Of a stretch of DNA of 64,000 nt, positions 37,601 to 48,608 are shown piece by piece. The notes under the pieces are model-generated. The model searched no databases. It saw only the letters and a program-made list of their open reading frames with translations, and was not told the origin of the DNA. Location of the stretch: contig QANZ01046319.1 in assembly GCA_003254925.1 (NCBI GenBank), positions 102,715 to 166,714 on the forward strand, given 5' to 3'. The DNA comes from Chamaecrista fasciculata (taxonomy: Eukaryota > Streptophyta > Magnoliopsida > Fabales > Fabaceae). A program made the translations under genes and the position numbers. Within the stretch, counting starts at the first letter, position 1, and each line of letters starts with the position of its first letter.

Positions 37601-40016
37601 ATCATGCACTCCATCAATTACTATTGGGACTGCGGCGAATTTTGAATCACATATGTCAGATTATATCAAAGGGCAGGTATTACAATGGCAGAAGAAGTTT
37701 TTAGGTAGTATGGCTTGATTCCACGTATTACTTGGTTCTTAGTTTCAATTATTTTGATTTTGCAGATCAGCTCTTACTTCTCAGACAAGCTTCTGGGAAT
37801 TGTTCGTGATATCGTGCTTCATATGAAGGAGATAAGATCAGAAAATGACCCGAGTGTATCGTCTAGCAATTCCCAACTTGCAGGTGATGCCCACAGGGGG
37901 GATGCAGCCTTGGAATTTATCAAGCATGTCTGTGCTGTCTTGGCTCTGGACCAGAGTGTGCAGGATGATGTTCTGGTAAAATACTTTTCTTTCCCAAATT
38001 GTTAGAGTATGTATAGAAATTAAGAGAGGAAGAAAATGTTGATCTTCTATATTTCTTGTTTGGAAAATTAAAGATTAATTCTTGGCAAAAATACTAATTT
38101 CGTCTCCAAACTTTACACTAACTGTCAATTTCGTCCCCAATGTTTTATATTTTGGTTAATTTAATCCTTTAACTAAGTTTTTTTCAATAAATTAACTGCA
38201 TCCTGTTTTTCAATCTGAGTTAATATTTGAGTTTTTTTTTCTATCAATTTTACGTTACATACCATTAGTCACGTAAATTCTATATCATTATTATTTGGCT
38301 AAAGTAAGAGCAAAGGATAAAATTGACCAAAATGTAAAACATTGGGGACGAAATTAGTACTTTTGCCTTAATTCTTCGTTATCTTCTCCTTTGAATTTGA
38401 AATACTCCTATTATCTTTCATTCCCTTTCTTTTCCCTTTGTTAGCAAAGAGGTAATTCTGGTTGTGTCCGCTGCTTGATAGGTTATGAGAAAAAATCTGC
38501 TGAGATATGTTCGTGTAAGGGAGTTCGCTCCTGAAGTTCAGTTTCGAGTTCAGAATCATTCCTTCATCTTACCCAATGTCATCTGCAGGTAACCAAGTTA
38601 TAAACAATGGTTGTTCATTGGTTAGTAAAAAAATTATTTTTTGAAAGTTCTCTAAAACCTGCAGTTTCTCCTTAAATTTGATCACTTCATTGCTGTCAAA
38701 CATATTGCCTCTGAAAATGCATAAAACCTCCCTAAATTTTAAATTTTAGTTACTGTACCAAAAACTCCGTGAACGTTGTAAAATATCGAAATACATTAAT
38801 TTTGTGCAAATGATCTTTTCTGATAAAGTTTTCATTAGAAAATCAAGAAATTTTTAATTATTTTGATATTTTGACTACTATTAATTACAATAATTAATTT
38901 TAATTTTGAATCAATGTAAAATGCAATAGCAATTATAAAATAAAAAAGTGATTTTTTTTAATACAAGTCTTAACAAAATTAGTTTTTTTCATAAAATCAC
39001 AAGTTTATTGAGTTTGTTTTTTTCATCACTTTTCAAAATTTAAGATTTTCCTTTTAACATAGTGATTGAAATTCAGCGAAAGTACATTTCAAGCAATCTC
39101 ATAATAAGTCCTGAGAAATCATGTGTGATTTTTTGGGCTGAAATTTACTTTCGCTTTACTATGTTAGGGGAAAAAATATTATGTGATTGCTACTTGCATC
39201 ATTGGGCGGGACATTTGAATGTGGTTTGCAATTTTTTTTAGAATCAGTGACATCTAAGGGCTGAAAGCTCCAAAGCTCCTCTGTTCATTCAAAATTTCTC
39301 TAACAGTAAAATCAGCTGTGATAAGTTAATGCCGGTTGAGAAATCTAGAATTATCTAGAATTATTTTATTTTTTATTTTATCTTTATCTCTTAAGATTAG
39401 AATTATCTTATCTTATCTTATCATTATCTTTTAGATTAGAATTTTATTTATATTATCATTATCTTTTTCAAATAGGTTTAGATTAGATATTTTGTTATTA
39501 TCTTTTTTAAGTAGGATTAGGATTTCTAACTTGATTGGGAACATTTTTCTCTTATTTAAGTCAAGTGAACCTTTCTGTTTAGAACGAATTTTATTATTTA
39601 ATTCTCAAACTATGCCTTCATATAAATGACTTGTTCCCCTTTCTTCTTTGGACAGCTACTGTAATGATTGCAGAGACCTCGACTTGTGCCGCGACTCGGC
39701 TTTACTAGGTCAAGAGTGGCATTGCGGTGTGCCGCAGTGTGGACAGCCATACGACCGGGCGGTAATGGAAAATGCACTTGTGCAGATTGTACGACAGCGA
39801 GAACGATTGTATCACCTGCAAGATCTGGTGTGTGTGAGGTGTTACCAGGTGAAAGCAGCACATTTAGCCGAGCAATGTGATTGTGCAGGATCATATAAGT
39901 GCAAGGAAGATGTCACTGAATTTCGCACTAAGATGCAGGTTTTCTTCAACATAGCTGTTCGCCAAAAATTCCAACTTCTTCAAGATATCACTGCATGGAT
40001 TTTAGAACTTAGATAG
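19067..40016 (+). CDS. POL2: DNA polymerase epsilon catalytic subunit, N-terminus missing
   Basis: Leading-strand replicative polymerase with a 3'-5' proofreading exonuclease; nuclear, part of the Pol epsilon holoenzyme. I could join 45 exons, all with GT-AG borders and matching phases, into an open frame of 2088 codons ending in TAG at 40014-40016. Order: N-terminal domain, exonuclease, B-family polymerase core, the inactive polymerase-like half, and two cysteine modules at the end. The first open exon starts at 19067 without an initiator. The exon remnant before it has a stop, and the first ~110-135 residues are not found. The earliest in-frame ATG after that stop is 19133, giving 2066 residues without the true N-terminus. 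The long open frame argues that the body has been under selection until recently. It could be a truncated duplicate, a gene with an unusual 5' structure, or a locus damaged by assembly. Confidence 0.9.
21289..21321 (-). mobile_element. Helitron-like 3' end in a Pol epsilon intron
   Basis: Read on the minus strand: a perfect 10-bp stem TTGCGTGCCC / GGGCACGCAA with a 4-base loop (21298-21321 on the + strand), then AGCCCCTAG followed by T. A short GC-rich hairpin a few bases before CTRR with a T outside is the classic Helitron 3' terminus. The element would extend rightward on the + strand, within the intron 20994-22112; I could not fix its 5' TC end. There is no helicase or Rep, so it is non-autonomous. 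Confidence 0.5.
22790..28491 (+). other. POL2: Pol epsilon exons 9-24: polymerase core
   Basis: Exons 22790-22966, 23481-23594, 23802-23906, 24352-24470, 24584-24725, 24795-24889, 25129-25234, 25332-25411, 25521-25697, 25870-25957, 26101-26181, 26272-26415, 26888-26983, 27229-27429, 28217-28271 and 28349-28491. Motif A is DVAAMYPNI (exon 11). Motif B is [18 protein letters not shown], across exons 16-17. Motif C is ELDTDGIWC (exon 17) with the catalytic aspartates. Cysteines in VCTACDF, TCLRK and KYCQKAY match the four cysteines that hold an iron-sulfur cluster in the Pol epsilon core. No key residue is missing. Confidence 0.94.
32066..32302. mobile_element. Palindromic LTR-derived insertion, 237 bp, TSD TGTTC
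   Basis: The left arm 32066-32117 and right arm 32251-32302 are 52-bp inverted repeats with one mismatch, beginning TGTTAGAATATAC and ending in CA. A perfect 5-bp duplication TGTTC flanks it (32061-32065 and 32303-32307). The TG...CA ends, the 5-bp duplication and internal strings (TAATTAATTAGGAT, TTTCCTAGAATAG, CTTGTATAA) shared with the copia LTRs at 4314 and 43135 identify it as LTR-derived. Both termini match the U3 end. It lies between exons 31 and 32 of the Pol epsilon locus. Confidence 0.75.
38084..38367. mobile_element. Mutator-type MITE, 284 bp, 9-bp TSD
   Basis: Terminal inverted repeats GGCAAAAATACTAATTTCGT and its counterpart ending ACGAAATTAGTACTTTTGCC. Perfect 9-bp duplication TTAATTCTT (38075-38083 and 38368-38376), the size made by Mutator-like transposases. 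It lies in the intron between exons 43 and 44 of the Pol epsilon locus. A relative is at 48884-49168. Confidence 0.8.
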
Positions 40017-40670
40017 TTCTTCAGAGTTTAGACAACTAACTGTCTCCTCCAGTTTGGATCTTTTATAGTGCAGTATAGGTAGTAGTGCTGAGAAAGAAAG
40101 AAACAACTGAACAAGTAGAGAAAGAAAGTGGGTTTCACTGAAACTTTCTCGAAAGCAACAAGCTCCAATGTATTACAAGAGTCAATCCCTCGTGCACTTA
40201 GCTTGACCTTATTAACACCACTTCGGGCTCTCTTACATCGGTAGCTTGGGTAGTATGACAATTTTTTTACTCGGTCTCATCACAAATTGCAGTATGTAAT
40301 TTACAATGTAAAGTATGTATATATCAATATTAATTTTAATGATATTTATGTTCACTGTATCTCGATATACAAAAGTTTTGAAAATGGAACAAGTGAATGG
40401 ATCAGAAAGATCTCCAAATCAAAGATTGATCGGTTCAATATATCAAATTGGTAGTTACATCCAATTATACCATAAATAAATGAAATTTTAATTGTTTTGA
40501 ATATAAATAATTTACAAAATATAATCATAAAGTCTAATTTATTATTTGTATAATTTAATGGTTCTTTTCCACTAATCTTTTAGAATTTGACATTGAACTT
40601 TAATAATTTTTAGGTTTAGACAAATTGAGACCCATTGAATGAAAAAAAAAAAATTATTCCTAAATGTATG
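40017..40670. other. 3' flank of the Pol epsilon locus
   Basis: This stretch presumably includes the 3' UTR. No further gene recognised. It is AT-rich after about 40260; no confident poly(A) signal is assigned. Confidence 0.4.
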
Positions 40671-40678
40671 CTTCAATG

Positions 40679-41104
40679 TAGAGGTGTTCAAGGGTTGGGT
40701 ACTTAGGTTTAGGGCAGATTCGTTAGAGTTCATTAGTTTGTTTGGCGGATTGGCCCATGTTATTTTTTTTTATTTTTTAAAAAATTTGGTTCATCCCAAC
40801 TTTTTTTCTTCAATTTGGTCTTTCAATATTTGTTTTTGATGGACTAAATTGAGAATAAAAATTTATAAATTGACCAAATTGTAAAAATAATATTATTTAT
40901 GATATTAAAATATAATTTTAACTAAATAAAAAATTAATTTTATTTTTTATTTTATATTTTTACAGGCCAACGAGTTCAGTTGAGCGGACTCAAAATTTTG
41001 AAACCCGCAATCCAATCCAAACCACGACGAGCTCAACTTTTTGAACGCAAACTAGTGGGTTGGGTTGGTTTTGGCAGGTTGGCCAAACTCACTGAACACT
41101 TCTA
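40679..41104. mobile_element. hAT-type MITE, 426 bp, 8-bp TSD
   Basis: Terminal inverted repeats TAGAGGTGTTCA / TGAACACTTCTA (one mismatch). A perfect 8-bp duplication CTTCAATG flanks it (40671-40678 and 41105-41112), as made by hAT transposases. It has internal guanine-rich strings such as gggttgggttgg near its right side and no coding capacity. Confidence 0.75.
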
Positions 41105-41339
41105 CTTCAATGTTTAATTTGGTCCTTTATGTTGAGGTAATTGCTAGAGAAGGAAGAGTCAATGTTGGAGACGTGGAGAGATATGGTGGTGCATGAGGTT
41201 GGAGTGTAGCCTCTTTTTAGAGAGGCCATGGATCATTTGGGGATGAAATGAGGGAGAAATGAGTAGATGGATGAGGGGATCTTTAGTTTGGGATAAGGAT
41301 TTGAGGAAATAATCAACAACCACCAAATCCTTTTCTCAT

Positions 41340-41650
41340 TAAGTGGCGTCGGTTATATGAATCAACTAATGCCAACGTGTTCTATCTTTGCACATGTCAA
41401 CCGTAAGGTTATTGATAGATAGATCGTTCTGGATAGTTTCTTGGATAAGTTTTTTTGGTCTTCTTCCCCGGATTATAGAATTTTCTACCATTTGGTCAAC
41501 TCTGCGTACCGGGACCTCTAAAGGTCTTCTTTGCATATGTCCGAACCATCTAAGGTGTGTTTCGACCAATTTCTCTACGATAGATGCCACACTAACCTTC
41601 TCTCTGATGACCTCATTCCTAATCTTATCTTTAATAGTATGACCACACAT
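41340..41650 (-). mobile_element. LINE reverse-transcriptase C-terminal fragment
   Basis: The minus strand encodes ETHLRWFGHMQRRP, then VPVRRVDQM, GRRPKKLIQETI and DRTRWH. This is the conserved tail after the RT domain of plant L1-type LINEs. It is 5'-truncated, and its own 3' end runs to about 41340. A related tail in the opposite orientation is at 63479-63720. Confidence 0.75.
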
Positions 41651-42175
41651 CTAACGGAGCATTTTCATCTCAGTCACAAGGATTTGAGAAAATGATAATG
41701 AATAATCTTAGCGAAAAAAAGTTAGAATAAGAATCAAGAATCAAAGTATGAACATTGAAGATTGATTGAAGAATTATAGTTTTTTTTATTTAAAAAAGCT
41801 CACATCAGCATATAATGCCAAAGATGGGAGAGGAGAGAGAGAGTAGTCATATTAGCAAGACACGTCATCATTAACAAAACAAATGAACGAAATGTTGTCA
41901 TGACCATTTTGAAATATTTTGTTAACATTTAAGATCAATATGTATCTTTTGAAATATAAAAGATCAAATTGAACATTAGGAGTTAGGACTTAGGACATAC
42001 ATTAAAGACTAAAATGACTCCTGGACCAAAAATTTAATAGACAGACTAATTTCTTTTAAAATTGTTCTGATCACCATCTAATTCAAGTTCAAATTCTAGA
42101 AGGCCAGAACAGTCCAAATACTAGCCCTTAATGGACACCGGTCCAACCGGCTGCACCAGTGCTGCCGGTTCAAGA

Positions 42176-42176
42176 N
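42176..42176. other. Single ambiguous base N at the edge of the copia fragment
   Basis: The only N in the window. It falls exactly where recognisable copia RT coding (CGGTGGGTCTATGCAG...) begins; the sequence to its left does not look like copia. It may mark an assembly join. Confidence 0.95.
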
Positions 42177-43127
42177 CGGTGGGTCTATGCAGTCAAAGTT
42201 GGTCCAGATGGAAAGGTTGAACGACTCAAAGCTCGTTTGGTAGCCAAGGGATACACCCAAATTTTTGGCTTGGACTATGGCGATACTTTCTCTCCAGTTG
42301 CCAAAATTGCTTCGGTTCGTGTCTTCTTATCAATTGCGGCTATTCGTCACTGGCCACTTTATCAGCTTGACATTAAGAATGCCTTCCTTCATGGTGAACT
42401 AGAAGAAGAAGTCTATATGGAGCAACCACCTGGATTTGTTGCTCAGGGGGAGTATGGGAAAGTATGCCGACTTCGCCGCTCTCTTTACGGTCTCAAACAA
42501 TCCCCAAGAGCTTGGTTTGACCGATTCAGTTCCGTAATTCAAGATTTTGGGATGACTCGCAGTGAGGCGGATCACACAGTCTTCTTTCGCCATACTGCAA
42601 ATGGCAAGTGCATTTACATGGTCGTATATGTGGATGACATTGTTATCACAGGCGATGATGATGAAGGTATTGCCCAACTCAAACAACATCTGTGTAACCA
42701 CTTCCAAACTAAAGATTTGGGAAAGCTCAAGTATTTTCTGGGAATTGAGGTTGCCCAATCAAGTACTGGTGTGGCCATTTCACAACGGAAGTATGCACTT
42801 GACTTGTTAGAAGAGGCTGGCATGATGAATTGCAAACCAATTGAAACTCCAATGGATCCGAATGTTAGACTCTATCCAGGACAGGGGGAGCTGATAAACA
42901 ATCCTGAAAGATATCGAAGACTTGTGGGAAAACTGAATTATCTCACTATCACTCGTCCAGACATATCGTTTGCTGTGAGTGTAGTCAGTCAGTTTCTACA
43001 ATCACCATGTGATAGTCATTGGGATGCGGTTGTTCGGATTCTTCGCTACGTTAAAGGAGCGCCAGGACAGGGATTATTATATCTATGTGGCAAGCTTGGT
43101 GCCTATGACATATATGCTCCAGCTTGA
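42177..43127 (+). pseudogene. copia reverse transcriptase fragment, RNase H deleted
   Basis: RWVYAVKVGPDGKVERLKAR opens a standard copia RT, followed by QLDIKNAFLHGEL, RSLYGLKQSPRAW and the catalytic YVDDIVITG (the YVDD box). After KGAPGQGLLY the frame jumps to LCGKLGAYDIYAPA, the element's C-terminus. RNase H is therefore deleted in frame, with short TAT-like homology at the join. The first copy (5726-7348) keeps that RNase H but lacks this RT. Confidence 0.9.
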
Positions 43128-43314
43128 GGGGGAGTGTTATGAATATTTGTATTAATTAGGATATCAATTAGGAATTGATTGGATAGCAATTAGGGATTGA
43201 TTGTAGCTGAATATTTATTCTCATTTATCTTGTTTCCTAGAATAGATTGAAAACTCTTGTATAAATACCCTATCATTTTCATGAATAAAACAACACAATT
43301 TCTCTCACTTATCA
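42177..43314 (+). mobile_element. 5'-truncated copia copy: RT plus 3' LTR only
   Basis: The same family as the element at 4314. It starts abruptly inside reverse transcriptase, right after the N at 42176, and has no 5' LTR, Gag, protease or integrase. The 3' LTR is 43135-43314 (180 bp, with a ~12-bp internal deletion and several substitutions relative to the first copy). The purine tract gagggggag is present. There is no matching duplication on the left, so it is either a broken insertion or an assembly join. Confidence 0.88.
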
Positions 43315-43415
43315 TCCAGAAACTTGATGTCAGAAATAATAGTAAAAAAGCTTTAAGGAATTGATAAGTATAAGTTTATTTTATATCTATTTACTCTGTA
43401 ACCATTTTAATATAC

Positions 43416-45750
43416 CTTTGCAATGATGTAACTTCTGATTCAAGTTGAGCAGCCCTCTCCTTTGCATCATCTAAAGGCATTGATGAACCCAATTTACGTT
43501 CACTATCTTGAAGTCGTTTTCTTATCTCCTTATCCTGCAATTTTATTTTTCAAAAAAAAAAAAATCAAACAACATATCTGATAAGCTGAATTTCACTTCA
43601 AATCTCCATTCCAATACTAGTAGTGAAAGAATACTGTACATATGTAAAGAATAAAAGCTAACAAATGATTTGAAACAGCTAAAGTGAGGGGAAAGGGCGA
43701 GAGACAGAGTGAGAAACAGCAAATTTACTATCCTGAAGACGTTTCTTATCTCCTTATCCTAAAATTTAAGGTACAACCATACATCTAACAAACTGAATTG
43801 CACTTCCTACACCTCCATCTCCTATATTATAATAGTGGAGAGATGCTGCACATATGTGGAGTTAAATAAAATGTAACATAAATGAATTTAAACAGTAATA
43901 TGCAAGATGAAGCAAGAGAGATAGATGGCAAAGGGAATTTGTAACAAATATCTCACCCTTCTTTCAGCGCATTCTCGATACAGAACAATCTCATCTTGAC
44001 AGAATGGTTCAATATCATTGATTTGCAAGCCTACAAAATTTAAATGAATCTTGTGATCATTTTAGAAATAAAAAAAAGCCATAACTGACATCAATTCTAA
44101 ATCTTTGGAGTTAAGGCCTATGTTCACTGTCCTACTTTAGAGAAATTGTTACTAGTGCACAAGACTCATAAGGCCCTTCCCTTGACATTTTCTTTGCCAT
44201 AAATGCTATGCAACAAATGCTCATCTCTTCTAGCAGTGTGAGCTAATTTGCCAGTTATGGACGAAGTTGTTTGGGCTGTTTGTGCATAGTTATTTTGAGG
44301 ATCTATATGAGAATAAGGAACTTTGGAATTGTACAACTTTGGTTGGCATTTAGTGCACAGAGATGGAGCAAAATGCCAGAAATCTAACACAATAATTTCT
44401 TCCGACTGAGGGGCAATTAGCTTCTCAGTGGGTTTCTGCATGGGCTTATTTAAGGAGTCACTTTGTCCATTATGCTAAGGAAATGGTCGCACTTTTTATG
44501 TGTCCGTTCTTAAATATTATTTTTCCTCCTTTAGAAGGATTGCTAATTCTCCATATTTGTACTTTTCTCTCTTTAGTGGATTACTTTCATTATCCTAAAA
44601 TATGTTCAAGCATTTAGATTTATCAGAAAATAAAAGTCACTGGTCACTGCCTACACTGCTACACACCTTTCTACCCCAGATTAAAATTCAACCAAAGCTG
44701 GAGAGGAATAACTTGTAGACATCTAATCTGCTTCATAACCAACCAGGAACAAACTACAGAGACAGACTCCCTGGTTTTGCCCCTGCCAGCAACTAGGTGT
44801 TATAATGCTGAAAGCAATTAAGTAAAATGTAAGACTTACACAAAAATAGATTCCTCAGAATTCCATCACACAAATCAACGCCTTCAAGCACATGGGATGC
44901 TATCTCAGGTGGGACTAAAGGTGATGGTGGTCCCATCATTAGATCATCACCCACCAATATGGTTTCTTCCATGGTTGGCTGTGAATCCACTGAAACCCAC
45001 AGAAGTTTATCAGTTCATTTATCAGTCTCACTTGGTTAGCTGTCACAAACTAAACCTTTCAATACTTAAGTAATAAATTCTATTGTCATTTACTCATGTG
45101 AAATTAATCATTGAGTATTTCTATTAAAGGCCTCTCTAGGGAAAATGCACAAGTTTTCAGCAAAACTACTATTGTCATTATAAATTACACACAATTTAAG
45201 AGTCCAATGCTTAAGTCAATGCAAAAATGAAAAACAATTAATAACATCTTGAGAGTATTCATGATTCCTGAGCCAGTACCTTGAGAACATTTGTATAAGC
45301 CTAAATTCAATTTATGAATATTGTACAAAACTTGCACCCAAGAATGAAGATCATGTTCAGAACTCAAGTTCTGAATTGTCAATCTATAACGAAATAGTCA
45401 TCAAATAACAACCATCAAACTATCAAACTATTGTTATGTCCATGAAAGTAATAACACGGCAGGATATCATTTAATAAACAATTATATTGACAGGTTGATA
45501 AGTAGCAGCTCGGACCTAACACTTCACCTAGGTAAATGCAATTCACATCCTAATCATATATTTACAGAACCGATCCACTAAACAAAAAACATTTTGATTT
45601 CTTGGTAGTGTTTCAATTCATTAAAGCCAAAATCAAATACGTGATCAGTAAGAAGAAAGCCGCAAAATCCAGACGTCATACACTCACTCTGAGCAATAAC
45701 CACAAAAATACACTACATGAACTGTGCTATGAAATTCACATACCATCCAT
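43416..45750 (-). CDS. Conserved plant coiled-coil protein, 3' end missing
   Basis: Minus-strand exons: 45744-45750 (ATG GAT G), 44840-44989, 43957-44030 and 43416-43534, all in phase, giving 116 residues so far. Sequence landmarks: MDVDSQPTMEETILVGDD near the start, IASHVLEGVDLCDGILRNLF, a cysteine-bearing INDIEPFCQDEIVLYREC, then a charged coiled-coil stretch (RRDKEIRKRLQDSERKLG; AKERAAQLESEVTSLQ). I recognise this as a conserved plant protein family without an assigned function. The homologues I recall continue for a further ~50 residues in a last exon. That exon is absent below 43414, where a truncated copia copy ends only ~100 bp away. Reading through the donor would add a few residues and stop. 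Confidence 0.75.
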
Positions 45751-46700
45751 GCTTGCTGTTCGCTAAATCTTCGCCGGAGAAACTCAAAATAAGGTACCGA
45801 TAACCTAAAACGACAGTAAACAATGAAGTTAGAGAAAAAAAAATGAAAGACGAGAAAAGCATGCAAATCCTGAGTGCAGCATTTCATCGAGCACATGGAA
45901 TTTCACTAAACAAGACGATCAACAAAACAACTTCGAAAGAGGAATGAGAAAACGAGTTGTAACAGAGAATATTCAGCGGAAGCAAATTAAGCATCTGAAA
46001 ATGAAGGAGACGATCATGCAAATCCTGAGTGCAGATTTCATCAAACACATGGAATTCCACTAAACAAGACGATAACAAAACAACTTCAAAAGAAAAGAGG
46101 AATGAGACAACGAGTTGTAACAGAGACTATTCAGCGGATGCAAATTAAGCATCTGAAAATGAAGGAGACGATCATGCAAATCCTGAGTGCAGCATTTCAT
46201 CAAACACATGGAATACCACTAAACAAGACGATCAACAAAACAACTTCAAAAGAGGAATAAGAAAACGAGTTGTAACAGAGACTATTCAGCCGAAGCAAAT
46301 TAAGCATCTGAAAATGAAGGAGATGATCATGCAAATCCTGAGTGCAGCATTTCATCGAACACATGGAATTCCACTAAACAAGACGATCAACTAAACAACT
46401 TCAAAAGAGGAATGAGAAAACGAGTTGTAACAGAGACTATTCAGCGGAAGCAAATTAAGCATCTGAAAATGAAGGAGAGAAGGAAAAATCGGGAAGTAAC
46501 AACATGAATCATGAAGCAGAAGGTGTAAAATGAAGAGAAGGTACCTGATACAGCTTACGAGTATACGGATATGACTCTTTGGTATCAAATTCTTCAATAT
46601 TCCTTCTTCTCCTTCAGCGAAGCTCTTCGATTCGGCGCGAATTTGTGAATTCCGAATTTTCTCTCCTCGCTCTCGTTGCTATCTCTGTCTGCAATTTTGA
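45744..46700 (-). other. 5' UTR exons of the coiled-coil gene
   Basis: An inferred leader: exon 46545 to about 46700 (donor GTATCAG|GTACC on the minus strand) and exon 45744-45804 (acceptor GTTTTAG), the latter carrying the ATG at 45748-45750. The intron between them holds four ~156-bp tandem units. The transcription start is not defined. Confidence 0.5.
45861..46480. repeat. Four tandem ~156-bp repeats in a 5'-UTR intron
   Basis: Units start at 45861, 46016, 46174 and 46329 with atgcaaatcctgagtgcag and end near tctgaaaatgaaggaga. The spacings are 155, 158 and 155 bp, with only scattered differences. They lie between the two 5' UTR exons of the minus-strand coiled-coil gene. Confidence 0.9.
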
Positions 46701-46839
46701 GTTTTACTTCCTGCTTTAAGTTGTTATAGGCTTATATGCATTGTTTAGCCAATAGCCAGTTAAAACTTAAAAATCTCACGGAGTCACGCTTGCGTTAATT
46801 TTTAGTCTTTTTCTACGCGAAATAAACTTTTTTTTTTTT

Positions 46840-47249
46840 GTCAAAGTGCATTTTAGTTATGTAACTTTTGCTCATGTCTCAATTTGGTCTCATAACTTCA
46901 TTTGTTGCACTTTTTTGGTCTTATATCTTTTGCTCATGTTGCAAATTTGGTCTCATATCACTTTTGGTCTCATATCTTTTAGTCAGGTTGCAGAATTGGT
47001 CTCATATATTTGTAAAACTTTCCACCATCAATCTCACATGACCCAAAGATATGAAATCAATTCTGCAATCTGATCAAAAGATATAAGATCAGTTCTGCAA
47101 CCTTATCCAAATATATAGGACCAAAAGTGCAACACTGAACCAAATCTGCAACTTGAGCAAAAGATATGGGACCAAAAGTGCAACAAAAAAAGTTATGGAA
47201 CCAAATTGAAATCTGAACAAGAGTTATAGGACCAAAAGTGCATATTAAC
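46840..47249. repeat. Foldback element (inverted repeat) of ~410 bp
   Basis: The left half reads as repeated 'tttggtctcatatctttt...ttgca' strings, and the right half is their inverse ('tgcaa...aaaagatatgggaccaaaag'). The ends are gtcaaagtgcatttta and ttttggtcc-type inverse strings. The arms nearly meet at about 47040, so the transcript would fold on itself. The flanks are poly-T, so no target duplication can be called. Confidence 0.65.
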
Positions 47250-47945
47250 CTTTTTTTCATTAGATATTTTTGTACGAAAATGGCAAACTACAGTCTCCAA
47301 GCCCGTTTTCCATAAATTTATTTGGAAAATATATATTTATATAAAAATCTTTATATATTTATTATAAATTTTTTGATATAATAAGATACATGATAAAATT
47401 ATTTCACATGATCAATCCTTAAAAAAATAATATGAAACATAATTTTTACATATCTAGTCATAAAATATATATAAATAAAGTTTATAAGAAAAAATTTTGT
47501 ATGAATTTTTTGTTTGAAGTGTTCACCATGAAATTGTCTTATAATAAATATATAAGAATTTAGAAAAAATCATTTCATAGTCCCAATCATCTAAATGCAT
47601 ACTGTGTACTAGTTTATAAGTAAATATCTTGTATTATAATATTTAACTTTTTTAAGGAAAGACCAAATTAAAAAAAAAAAACATAAAATACTTGTAAGTT
47701 AACATCACTATGAAATAAGAACATTTGAGTCAATAGATCAGTTTCTAACTAATTGAAACACATTACATGATTTTTAAAATATTATAATTATTAATAATTT
47801 AGTCCTTAAATTTAAATTAAGTTTGTATTTTTTTAATTTTTAATCCCTGAATTTATATTATATTTAAATTTCTTTTAATTTCTAAATTTAATCCAAAAAT
47901 CAAATCGTTCAAGATTATGATATTTATGAATTTGTGTCTTTATTT
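47250..47945. other. AT-rich intergenic, nothing recognised
   Basis: No coding sequence, RNA gene or clear repeat boundary seen. Confidence 0.5.
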
Positions 47946-47954
47946 TTTATTTTA

Positions 47955-48286
47955 AAGTAAATTAAACTTTGATACCTTATTCCTTGGACCAATTTCATTT
48001 TAATATCATGTTCTTTGCATCGTTAACATTTTGATACCTTATTCTTTCAAAAGTGATATTTTGGTACTCTGTTCTTTGCACCTTAACACTTTAGTACTTT
48101 GTTCTATGGAGCGACTTCACTTTGGTACTATATTCTTTCACAATTTGCTACCACCATGTTCTATCTTTTTTAAGGTACCAAAGTGTTAACAGTGCAAAGA
48201 ATATAGTATCAAAGTGTTACTTTTAAAAGAATATGGTACTAAAGTAAAATCGATCTATAAAACAAGTACCAAAGTATAATTTACTC
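47955..48286. mobile_element. Mutator-type MITE, 332 bp, 9-bp TSD
   Basis: Inverted ends AAGTAAATTAAACTTTGATACC / GTACCAAAGTATAATTTACTC. Perfect 9-bp duplication TTTATTTTA (47946-47954 and 48287-48295), although the flank is low-complexity AT. A second member of the family is at 56362-56597. Confidence 0.7.
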
Positions 48287-48608
48287 TTTATTTTATTTTC
48301 CTTAACTGGTTGATTGAGCTATAAACGGTCAAACCTGACTTCCTACTTTATACCATTAAAATGTATATGCCAGTGAAAAAGAGAGAAAAAAAAATACATT
48401 GTTTAAATAGATTATATTATACTATGAAATCTCTTATTTATCCTTCCTTTTTTAAAAAAAAAACATTTTCATATACAAATAAGTTAAATTTACGAAAGCA
48501 TCTGATGCCAATTCTGATGACACAAAATTGAGAGTAAGTTCCTTATGGTTTCCTTTGCCCTTCCTCTTCCTAGTAAAGAAGGAAAACAGAGATATGCCTG
48601 ATGATGAC

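Larger units (their letters stand above)
28583..40016 (+). other. POL2: Pol epsilon exons 25-45: C-terminal half and cysteine modules
   Basis: Exons 28583-29052, 29662-29806, 29900-30097, 30196-30270, 30662-30852, 31457-31637, 31805-31869, 33052-33184, 33440-33541, 33621-33704, 34452-34526, 34778-34837, 34916-35178, 35259-35307, 35620-35780, 36354-36420, 37245-37355, 37506-37676, 37766-37975, 38482-38588 and 39656-40016. This is the polymerase-like, catalytically inactive half that scaffolds the replisome. Exon 25 is low-complexity and hydrophilic (an Asn/Gln/His-rich linker). The end shows CysA (C-SYCNDC...WHCGVPQC) and CysB (VCVRC...CDC), the modules that contact the B subunit. Confidence 0.92.

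Noticed and set aside
39320..39610. ATC-rich stretch ending in ttatttaagtcaag, reminiscent of an LTR
   Set aside because: No TG start, CA end, primer site or duplication found, so it stays unassigned intron sequence of the Pol epsilon locus.
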